Assembly (NCBI GenBank): GCA_946122785.1
Contig: CAMGYJ010000002.1
Location: 54,399,703 to 54,463,702 of the forward strand
Source: Linum tenue
Taxonomy: Eukaryota; Streptophyta; Magnoliopsida; Malpighiales; Linaceae
Length of the DNA stretch: 64,000 bases
Reading direction: 5' to 3'
The position numbers and the translations under genes were made by a program. Positions 44,939 through 53,793 of this stretch are shown here, one piece after another; position 1 is the stretch's first letter; every line of letters starts with the position of its first letter. A model generated the notes under the pieces. The model searched no databases. It worked only from the letters and a program-made list of their open reading frames with translations, and was not told where the DNA came from.

Positions 44939-45009
44939 CTCCTCGTCTGTGTCCTCGTCATCGACTCCCTTTTGTCCTTTTCTTCATCCTTCGAATAGTA
45001 CTCACCATC

Positions 45010-46339
45010 TCACAGGATTAGTGCTTTCAGATTGGGGCATTGGAATGATTTGTGCCCTCTTCCATGGCACTTGTAGCATTCCAATCTTCTAATGGAACCT
45101 CCAGTTCGATCCTGACTGCTCTGCTGGGGAATTGGCTTCAAATTCACAAAATGAATTGGGGCTAGGGCAGCGGTCAGAGCATTTTTAGGGGCGTTGCTCT
45201 GTCGAGGTGCAGCAAATCGCCTTGCTGTACCTTGCTTCAACTGCTTCTTGATCTTTTTTGCCAAGTGGATTGCTTCCTCCAGATCAACAAAATGTTGAAG
45301 CTCCAAATCGTATCGAATCTCTTTGTTCAATCCAGACAATAATCGCGAGATTATAGCCTCTAATTCCTCTTGGATGTCAGCTCGAGTCATGATCAATTCC
45401 AACTCCCTGGCTTATTCTTCTACTGTCCGTGATCCTTGACGTATTGCTACCAGTGATTCGTGTAATTCTCTCCAGTAATACACTGGCACAAACTTTTCAC
45501 GCATCAATCCTCTCAACTCCTCCCAGGTTGTCACTTTAGCCTGCAAATTCTGCCGTTGTCGGACTTGGACCTGCTCCCACCAAGTTACAGCGTAGTCTTG
45601 TAACTCATAGGTGGCTAGGAGCAATTTATGGGTCTCAGAGTACTATCCATACCGAAAGAACAAGAGGATCTTCCTCTCCCAATCCAAGTAAGCCGAGGAA
45701 TTGGTCATTCCAAGAAAGGTTGGAATTGACAATTTTATCCCGCACAATTCCGACACCGGAAGAGCGTCTTCACGTTCAGCTCGTGCAAAATCGAATTGTT
45801 ATCTCTGATCGATGGGGTTGACTTCCAGAGCCATCAGTTGTCATTCCAGGTCCTGGACTCGACTCGGCAGAGCTTGATCAACTCCCGGGTTTCGATTTGC
45901 CGACGGAGTTCCAAAATTTCCTTGCGGCGTCACGTTGGCATCGGGAAAAACTCGGGCTCCTGTCTAGGCTGTCGTCGTCGTTCCTCCTCGTCGATTCAGG
46001 GTCGAGACTTGTTGAGTCAAGTCATCGAATCAGGTTGTGAGGGTCGCGAACTTCTCGTCTTGCTTCGTCAGTTGCCCCTGAATAGGGTAACCGCCTGTTC
46101 TTGAAAGAACTGGTTCAGAATCACAATGGTGACAGCCTGACAGGTTGATTCTGGCCCATGACAACTTCTTCGCACTCCCTAGCAGCCTCGGCGTCAATAT
46201 TCAATTGGGTAACCGTCACAACTGCTTGTTTCTTCTTTTTATTCTTGTCTGATAACGACACAGGGGGTTCCTTCGGAACAGGGCCCTTCGACCTTGTCCA
46301 GTGCGTCTTGCCAGCGCCGCCTCCCTCCGTTGAACTCAT
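45010..46339 (-). pseudogene. Gypsy gag relic with zinc knuckle
   Basis: The likely start is MSSTEGGGAGKTHWTRSKGP at 46339. The capsid-like gag domain reads well at 45412-45624 (VTWWEQVQVRQRQNLQAKVT; LRGLMREKFVPVYYWRELHE). One in-frame stop follows the SRTVEE motif, and it continues at 45010-45402 with LEAIISRLLSGLNKEIRYDL and the CCHC knuckle CYKCHGRGHKSFQC (45037-45078). Between 45624 and 46339 frames are shifted. It is a decayed copy. Confidence 0.85.
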
Positions 46340-46373
46340 CGCCACTATGTAGAACCAGGCTTTGATTGCCACT

Positions 46374-47191
46374 TGATAACACCCGAGGGGGGGTGTTTTG
46401 ATCAAAACTGCATAGCCTCTCAAGGTAAAATAAGGGACTCAGAAAAAAGAGTTTCAAACAAGCTCGGTTAAGCTTGTTTGAGACTAAATTGATGGAAAAC
46501 AAAAGAGGAATCACACAACAGGGAGATTACACAATCTTTATGTCGACGCCTTCGATGTAATTGAGCGTGATTCCTCAATCAATAGGCGAGGGTTCAGCAA
46601 GCTTTGATCGGAACCAAAACCGAGAAATTTGGGGGTTTTGCTCAAATTCAACTCTAAATGGTACAATACACGATTGAAGCCTTTTATAGGCTTAAACAAG
46701 CTCAAACAATGCTAAAGACTACGTAAGATTAATCTAATTCAATAAGGAAACTAAAGTACACATGTAATCCGAATAGGACTAGGAATCCTTATGGGATTCG
46801 GATTGTTGGCAGTTCGAGGGAGCTTCTTTGGGAGCCTCAAAAATGGTATTTCAAGCTGAATCAATCTCATCCAATTCCTTCCCTGAGTTTAGAAAGTGTT
46901 CTAGTTTCCATTCCAACTCGAATCAACATCTGGATGTGTCCCAAACTCAAGATATTAGGCTCCAGAGTAGGCACCTTGAACTCGTTATTTGCCTTAGTAA
47001 AAAATAGGCAGATTCTCGGTTTTCACTTGGCAACTTGGAGAGCTTCAATCATGGCTTTCCAGACTTCATCTTGAACTTCTAGGCCTTCCATCTTGCCTAG
47101 GGATACTCCACCTTCAAAACAAGCCATCAAACTCGAATTTTCATTGAATGAATTGAACGAACCAAGCCTCCAAAGTTGGTAACCTCAAACA
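46374..47191 (-). repeat. 5' LTR of the gypsy element (truncated)
   Basis: It matches 42695-43537 throughout but lacks about 97 bp of the outer end. It abuts the primer-site remnant at its inner end. Confidence 0.8.
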
Positions 47192-47740
47192 TCAAAAACA
47201 GTTATCTTCTCCTCTTGCTCATCACTTTCTTACTCTTCAAATCTGAAAAAGAAGAAATATCTCTTACTAGGTTCCTCCCTCTTCTCTTTCAGCTCAGCCC
47301 CTTTATATACCCAAAATGACGGCGTTTCACGGTCTCAGTTCTCGAACGTGAACATCTGGACCGACCCGTGATGTCAAGCAAAAATGTGTTGTTTCATTAA
47401 GGGAGTTCACGGTCTGGAGCTGGTCTTCCCGATCGAGTGACCGTGAACTGGTTTATGCCCGCGAGATGGACAAACTCTTCTGGACTCCCTGCTCTTCACG
47501 GTCCATGTATGACCGTGAACTGCTGGCCTCCATCGTGATCTGCTACTGTTGCTCCCTTTTGACCTGTTTCTACCTCTTTTCGCCCAACTTTCGTTCCATG
47601 GGTTGGTTTCACCTTATAGGATATGAAACATACTAAAAACAACCACAACCTAGCATAAAACCGAACCTCACGGAGTAAAAGTACCTCAAACATATATGAA
47701 AAAAGGGGGGCAAAAAGTGTCCAAATATACCCGAATCAGT
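47192..47740. other. LTR-like DNA with TTCACGGTC words
   Basis: 47192-47310 is the continuation of repeat copy 2 (minus strand: GGTATATAAAG..GCTGAGCTG, as at 7389). From 47320 to 47530 there are at least four TTCACGGTC or GACCGTGAAC words, as at 5650-5890. 47590-47720 (ACAACCTAGCATAAAA; GTGTCCAAATATACC) resembles 7280-7376. It is non-coding. Confidence 0.55.
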
Positions 47741-48141
47741 GTTTTTCAAATTGATGGCAAGATTAAATGAAGGGTATTTTGGGAAGGAAAAATACTTACC
47801 ACACTCAAACATTCTTCCTCACATATAAATAAATAAAAATCATAATCTAACCCATATACCCTCTCACCGTCGTTCACCTCCCTCTCCCCCTCCTCGTTCT
47901 CTCCCGCAGAAGGCACTACCCTTCGCCCCCAATGTAGCCTGTTGCGCCCTCCACCACCGCCGTCGCCGCCTCTGCCTCCCTCCACACCTACCGCTGCCAT
48001 CTCTCTCCCGCCGCCCTCATTGACACCGTTGTCAGCTCCTCTGCTTGCCTCTTCGGTATGTGTCCCTCTCCCACTACTTTTTCTCTCCTCTCTTTCGTTT
48101 TTTAGATCTGTAATTTTTTTATTTTCATATCTGATTTTTTT
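47741..48141 (+). other. CT-rich, exon-like DNA of unknown origin
   Basis: A CCGCC/CTCC-rich segment (47870-48060) ends at TTCGGTATGTG, a plausible splice donor. A TTTTTGCAG acceptor lies at about 48325-48333 beyond the small MITE. It resembles a 5' UTR exon-intron unit, but there is no ATG frame with a recognisable product. Confidence 0.35.
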
Positions 48142-48306
48142 CTAGTGGTAGTGATTTTCATCTAGTAGCGTACCAAATGGAGTGGTAGCGTACCACTACC
48201 ATATGGGCTCTACCATATGGTAGTGGTACGCTGCCACTACCAGCTTCCAGATGGTAGTGGTAGCACTGTACTGGTAGCATACCACTCGAAAAATCACTAC
48301 CACTAG
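48142..48306. mobile_element. 165-bp palindromic MITE
   Basis: It starts CTAGTGGTAGTGATTTT and ends with the exact complement AAAATCACTACCACTAG (17 bp). The interior repeats GGTAGTGGTACG and CGTACCACTACC in both directions, so nearly the whole element can fold on itself. It sits inside what looks like an intron. Nothing is coded. I see no clear target duplication. Confidence 0.8.
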
Positions 48307-48609
48307 ACTAATGGACTTATACATTTTTGCAGGTTGTCGGAGGGAGTCTGTTGGAGAGATTTCGTCGGAAGAAGTCTTCGGGAAGGAGTTAACCAGAGAA
48401 AAAGTCTGTTGGTCGAAGTGGAGTGGCTACTAGGAAAGGAAGAGAGATATAAATGTATTTAGTGTATGATTTAATTTTCAAAAAAACATGTATTTAATAT
48501 TTGTGGCGTATTTGGAAGTCAAGAAACTGGGTTGCCTTTAAGGGAAAACAATTTTTGATTCCTCAATTACTACGATAATATCACCATCAAATTTATGAGT
48601 GAGTGTCAT
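48307..48609. other. Intergenic DNA, no gene seen
   Basis: After a possible splice acceptor at about 48333 there is no long frame. The stretch is otherwise featureless. Confidence 0.4.
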
Positions 48610-49120
48610 TACCAAAGGATAGACTGGGGCTGGATCGGGTACCTCGGCAACAAAATATGGGGGAGGGGGATTTGCTGAGTGTCATCTGTATGTGGGATGG
48701 TGCGGTAAGTGCTGACTCACATTCAGATGGAGGGCTGATCTTAAAAGACGGTGGTGGAAATGTGCTATTGGCAAATGAATTGTTTCTTCAAAACATTATG
48801 GATCCTCTAGAGACGGAGACACTTGTTCTCTGCAAAGCTATTCAGTAGTGTCAGGCTCTTGACATCTCTCAAGTTAGGTTTGAGGGTGCTGCGAATGTGC
48901 TTATTATTTTCGAGATTCTGTGCCTGCTGGCACAGAATAGTGGTTTTCGGGTTTGATTCATAGGTCAGAATAGCAATAGGGTAGCCCATTATGTGGCTAA
49001 GAAGGCCCTGTCTTTGTCTCCGGTTTCGTGTCGATTGTACAATTTTCGTGCGTGAGTTGGGTTCATGATGTAATTTGTGATCTTTTATTAATCAATGTGA
49101 TCCTCTTTTGTTAAAAAACC
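48610..49120 (+). pseudogene. 5'-truncated LINE tail (RNase H fragment)
   Basis: The RNase H end of a plant LINE reads MWDGAVSADSHSDGG, ILKDGGGNVLLANELF, DPLETETLVLCKAIQ, a stop, VRFEGAANVLI, and SNRVAHYVAKKALSLSP. It aligns with the C-terminus of the intact LINE at 34806-38900 (WDGAIRRGSHSAGG; RVAHMVARKALSLYP). The A-rich tail TTGTTAAAAAA ends it near 49119. Stops and frameshifts make it a dead copy. Confidence 0.8.
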
Positions 49121-49254
49121 CATTTTTTGGTGAAAGTAATATGAATTTTTAATTCTCAATGTACAATTAATAAAAAAAAATTAATTAATAAAGTTTTTTT
49201 TGTCATACCCAGATTGTCTTTGGTTGTGCAAGTGACGCTATCCAACCTCCCAAT

Positions 49255-49958
49255 TAGGGATGGCAACAAAACCCGAACCCACTACCCACCCGACCCAACC
49301 CGGTCAACGCGGGTAAAATCCGTGTTGACGGGTTTTGGGCCGGGTTTGGGTTTAAACCCGTTCACTATTCACCGGGTTGGGTTGGGTTTGGGTTTAGGTA
49401 AACCCGGCCCGTGGGTACCCGCCCACCCATATAATTAATTTTTTCGATATATTTAATATTCTAAACAACTAATCTTATTTATGTTTCTGGAGACATGTCT
49501 AATTTTTTCTTTTTAATTGTGTAGAATGAAGTTGATGTTATGGAGTGGAGAGTAAAGAAACTTAATTGAAAGAAACTTAATTGAAAGGAAGAAGCTTTCA
49601 ATTAAACATGTTATTTATGGATAATTTGTGATTTGCTTTAATTTTCTTGAGTTTTCTAGATTGGTGTTGAACAATTTGTATAGTTAATTTGTGATTTGCT
49701 TGAATTTTCTAGAATGATGTTTTATATATGGATAATTTGTATTGAGAGATTGATATTTGACTTTAATTTTGATAAGAACTTGTAATTGTAAATTTTTTAC
49801 GACAAAACCCGTGGGTGCCCATGAACCCGCGGATACCCAACGAGTTGGGTTGGGTTTGAGTTTTTCAAACCCAGTGGGTTTTACCCCGGGTTTTTTTCAA
49901 AAATAAACCCATGGGTTTGGGTTTGGGTTTGGCAAAACCCGACCCATTGCCATCCCTA
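49255..49958. mobile_element. hAT-type MITE, 704 bp, with perfect 8-bp target duplication
   Basis: It starts TAGGGATGGCAACAAAACCC and ends GACCCATTGCCATCCCTA. The flanks CTCCCAAT are identical (49247-49254 and 49959-49966). About 170 bp inside each end consist of CCCGACCCAACCCGG/GGGTTTGGGTTT words, the two sides being roughly complementary. The AT-rich middle holds a twice-used GAAACTTAATTGAAAG word and no gene. It is the best preserved member of the family. Confidence 0.95.
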
Positions 49959-50019
49959 CTCCCAATACACGCACGGAAATGCCCACCTCTCACCGTAATA
50001 AACAGCACCACGTAAATCC

Positions 50020-53000
50020 TTGGAGATGATCAATGGGAGATGCTCATCAACTAGATCCACCAAAAAGGAGCAACAGACTAGAGAGGAACTGGAGGAAACT
50101 CTCTGGCAAGAAGAAATGCTCTGGATTCAGAAATCCAGGACTAACTGGGTGGTGAAGAGGGACCTGAACACACGCTATTTTCACACCAGCACCCTCAGCA
50201 AAAGGAAGAGGAACAAAATCACTTGCCTAAGAGATGAACAGGGACAATGGATCACTGATGCCAACTCCCTTCTATCGATGGCCAGGGAGTATTTTCTGAA
50301 TCTTTTTACCAAAAACAGTCTTGTGTCTGGTATCTCTATTCCTGCAAACTTCCCTGTTCTTGATGGTTGTGTTCTGTCTAACCTGGGCTCCATCCCCAAC
50401 TCGGAAGAGATCAGGAATGTGGTTATGGAAATGAATGGCCTTAAGGCACCAGGGAAAGATGGTTTTCAAGCCATTTTCTACCAAAAATGTTGGAACTCTG
50501 TGGGGAGGGACTTTAGTGGTTTCATTACTTCCTGTTTTAGAAACCCTGACAAAATCCAATGCATTAATGAAACCCTCCTTGCTTTGATTCCAAAAGTGGA
50601 AAACCCCTCTTCAATGAGTCAGTTTAGACCAATCAGTCTATGCAATGTGGGATACAAAGTGATTGCTAAACTGATTGCCAATAAACTGAAACCTTTGATG
50701 CCTCATCTTGTGAACAAGTACCAATCCAGTTTCATTCCTAATCGCCATATTACTGATAACATCATTATCTTGCAGGAAACCATTCACTCTATGGCAAGGA
50801 AAAATGGCAAGAAAGGTTTCATGGTCCTGAAAGTGGACCTGGCTAAAGCCTATGACAGAATCGAGTGGGAATTCCTGGAGGACACTCTCAAAGCTGCCAA
50901 CTTCCCATCTAGCATCATTAACCTGATCATGAAGTGTGCGTCCTCTATTACTGATAACATCATTATCTTGCAGGAAACCATTCACTCTATGGCAAGGAAA
51001 AATGGCAAGAAAGGTTTCATGGTCCTGAAAGTGGACATGGCTAAAGCCTATGACAGAATCGAGTGGGAATTCCTGGAGGACGCTCTCAAAGTTGCCAACT
51101 TCCCATCTAGCATCATTAACCTGATCATGAAGTGTGTGTCCTCTACAAGCTACCAAGTCCTGTGGAATGGAGGTGAAACTGAAGCTTTCAAGCCAACCAG
51201 AGGACTTAGACAGGGATGTCCCCTCTCCCCTTATCTCTTTACCTTGTGTATTGAAAGATTAAGTCATTGCATTGAGTTAGAAGTTCAAAAAGGCTCGTGG
51301 AAACCTATTAGGCTGTCTCCTAAAGGACCTGCTCTGTCCCATATCTTTTTTGCTGATGATTTAGTGTTGCTTGTAGAAGCCAACCCTCAACAAGCTGACA
51401 TTGTCCTTAGATGCCTTGACTGTTTCTGCACTGCCTCAGGGGAATCTGTTAGTAAAGAAAAGTCTAGGGTTTTCTTCTCCAAAAATGTCAAGAACCATAA
51501 TAGAAATGAGATCTGTAAGAGACTTGGGATTCAAGTTACTTCTGATCTTGGGAGATACCTTGGTGTCCCTGTGATTCATGGCAGAATCACCAAGACCACT
51601 TACAAGTATATTATTGACAGAATTGAGCAAAAACTCACCAACTGGAAAGCAAAGACCCTTTCCCTGGCTGGCAGAGTTACCCTGGCCACTTCTGTCCTCA
51701 ATGCCCTACCCACCTATGTCATGCAAACCACCTTCCTACCTGCTTCCATATGTGACACTATTGATAGAAAAGTTAGGAGTTTTGTGTGGGGGTCCTGTGA
51801 GGGAAAGAGAAAGACTCATCTTGTCTCTTGGGAGACCATCTGCAAGCCTAAAGAACTAGGTGGTTTAGGTCTGAAGTCTGCCAGGAACATGAACATGTCT
51901 TATATGATCAAACTGGGATGGAATATTCTTAATAAGGACAATGACTTGTGGGTTCAGGTTTTGCAGGGGAAGTATTTCAAGCAGCAGAATGGAGAAATCC
52001 TATCAATGAAAAAGAGTAATCACTCGAACCTCTGGAAGGCCATTGTTAAAGGAATGAACATCATGAAGCATGCCACCTGCTGAAGCATAAGAAATGGACA
52101 AACAACCAAGTTCTGGACACAGCCATGGGTTGATAATGACCTTATTCTGGAAGATTTTGCCTTGAAGGATCTGACTGAGGAGGAAAAAAACTCTGTGGTG
52201 GCTGAATGGGCCACTGAGGAAGGTGAGTGGAATTGGAATAAACTCAGAATCCTCCTCCCTGATGCTCTTCTCTCGGCTATTGCAGGTTTGGAGACTCCTG
52301 ATCCGGAGCTTGGAGAGGACACCACCATCTGGGGGCTGGAAAAGGATGGCCGCTTCAGACTCAAGTCAGCTTACAATCTGGTTGTTGAGGAGGAGGACAA
52401 TGCACCTGACAGATGCTGGAAAGATCTTTGGAAATGGAAGGGCCCCAACAGAATTAAGCATTTCATGTGGATTGTACTACACGGCAGGCTTCTCACCAAG
52501 AAAGAGCTGACTAGAAGGAAAATCACAACAAATAGCCACTGCAACCTCTGCCCTGACCAGGAAGAAACAATTGACCATATTCTCAGGAACTGCAGCAAAG
52601 CTCGAGTTGTGTGGGATAAATTCCAAAGCAGAACAGTGGCCAACTCCATGAGTCTTCCCCTGCAGGACTGGTTAATGATCAACCTAAGACACCATGATAC
52701 TGCAACTGAGTTTGGCATTATTATTTGGCAGCTTTGGAAACAGAGGAATGAGGAAGTTATGGAAGGAAAAGTCTTCTCAAAAAATGGCTTATTTGCAAGG
52801 ATTCAAGCATGGTTCAACATTGTCAGAAATGCTCAGGAGAATGTCCAGCTGACTTCTACCTCTAATCCTCCGGCTGGCCAAGTCAGGAATGTTAGCTGGG
52901 ATCCTCCTTTGGAAGGCTAGATACAACTGCAGACTGATGGCTCGTTTCTCACAAATTCGGGGAAGGCTGCAGCAGGAGGACTGATCAGAGATCACCTGGG

Positions 53001-53412
53001 CAGATGCACCCACGCCTTTGTTTGCAACCTTGGCTCATGTTCAATCACTGCTGCAGAATTGAAAGGAGCGTTGGAGGGCCTTAAAATTGCATGGAAAGCA
53101 GGCTACAGGAAGGTTCAACTAAAGCTTGATTCCACAACGGCGATTGAGATTATTAAACAACGTCAGAAGGATGATCATAGGCATGGTAGCTTAGCTAACC
53201 AGTTTAAGGTTATTTTGAATCGTGATTGGGAAGTTTGTATCTCCCATGTTTATAGGGAAGCCAATTTTGCGGCTGATTTCTTGGCTTGCAAGGCTCATGA
53301 CTTTGATTTTGGCACACACCCCTTCGATGTGTGCGGTAGAGACCTTGTACAATGGCTCCGCCATGATGTTGTGGGAACTTCCCACCTTCGTTTTTCTAGT
53401 AATGTGATCTAG
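50020..53412 (+). pseudogene. LINE reverse transcriptase-RNase H, two in-frame stops
   Basis: One frame runs from 50020 to 53412 and is broken only by TGA at 52081-52083 and TAG at 52918-52920. The reverse transcriptase contains FIPNRHITDNIIILQETIHS, motif A KVDLAKAYDRIEWEFL (present twice, see 50749-51144), motif B GLRQGCPLSPYLF and motif C FFADDLVLL. The zf-RVT domain (FMWIVLHGRLLTKKELTRRK; CNLCPDQEETIDHILRNC) lies between the two stops. RNase H (QTDGSF, AAELKGALEGL, LKLDSTTAIEI, YREANFAADFLA) follows the second. There is no endonuclease. It is a dead copy, though lightly damaged. Confidence 0.92.
50749..51144 (+). repeat. In-frame tandem duplication of 198 bp over RT motif A
   Basis: Units 50749-50946 and 50947-51144 differ at only a handful of bases. 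Each codes 66 residues from ITDNIIILQETIHS to LIMKC(A/V)SS and includes motif A with its catalytic Asp. The period is divisible by three, so the frame continues. Confidence 0.95.
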
Positions 53413-53454
53413 ACGCAATGCGTCTATCTTTCTACCAAAAAAAATAAACAGCAC

Positions 53455-53495
53455 CACGTGGATATCAAAAACCACAAATCAAACAGCACCACGTG
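53455..53495 (+). promoter_or_regulatory. Two G-box (CACGTG) sites upstream of the coiled-coil gene
   Basis: CACGTG occurs at 53455-53460 and 53490-53495, each within AACAGCACCACGTGGA, about 35 bp apart and about 300-340 bp before the ATG. G-boxes bind bZIP/bHLH factors in plants (light, abscisic acid). The first is made from the LINE target duplication plus the original flank. Confidence 0.65.
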
Positions 53496-53696
53496 GACCT
53501 CCATATCACCGGCGGATAAAACACCCGCCTCACACTAACCGGTCACTCTATCAACTCCCTTGAAACCGCCGGATCAAATTCCGTTGTGCCTCGAAGTTGG
53601 AGCCCCACAAGCGAGATTTAAAATCGTCTCTCTTCCCTCCCTCCTCCCGAAAAAGCAAAACCCAATCCACATTTCTCATTTCAATCTCCGCCATTA

Positions 53697-53722
53697 AAAC
53701 CCTAGCAAAACCCTAACCCTAG
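53697..53722 (+). promoter_or_regulatory. Telo-box-like motifs in the 5' UTR
   Basis: AAACCCTAGC, AAAACCCTAA and CCCTAG lie in a row about 75-100 bp before the ATG. Such AAACCCTA telo boxes are frequent near plant transcription starts of growth-related genes. Confidence 0.6.
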
Positions 53723-53793
53723 AAATTCCTCCATTTTCTTTCCCATTTTTCACCGCCACGAAAATCTGAACAAAGAAAGGCTAGCTGACAAAA

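Larger units (their letters stand above)
42695..47191 (-). mobile_element. Ty3/gypsy retrotransposon with pol deleted
   Basis: The 3' LTR (42695-43634, TG...CA) and a 5'-truncated 5' LTR (46374-47191) are clearly alike over about 820 bp. On the minus strand, the sequence after the 5' LTR reads TGGCAATCAAAGCC, a decayed initiator-tRNA primer site. Then come gag and protease relics (46339-44348), a short segment with the end of the gypsy polyprotein (LRANLFQQGG), and a polypurine tract (AGGGGGGCCCGATA) next to the 3' LTR. Reverse transcriptase, RNase H and integrase are missing. The element interrupts copy 2 of the repeat. The target duplication is lost along with the outer 5' LTR. Confidence 0.88.
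50014..53442 (+). mobile_element. 5'-truncated LINE, 3.4 kb, with perfect target duplication
   Basis: The body runs from just after the left copy of the target sequence to a short A tail (53436-53444). The target duplication AATAAACAGCACCACGT (17 bp, the first two A ambiguous with the tail) is perfect at 49997-50013 and 53443-53459. The endonuclease is missing and the copy starts just before the reverse transcriptase. It lies in the same orientation as, and directly upstream of, the coiled-coil gene. Confidence 0.95.

Noticed and set aside
50638..51156. 172-codon minus-strand frame
   Set aside because: Antisense of the duplicated reverse transcriptase segment; its internal repeat is only the 198-bp duplication.
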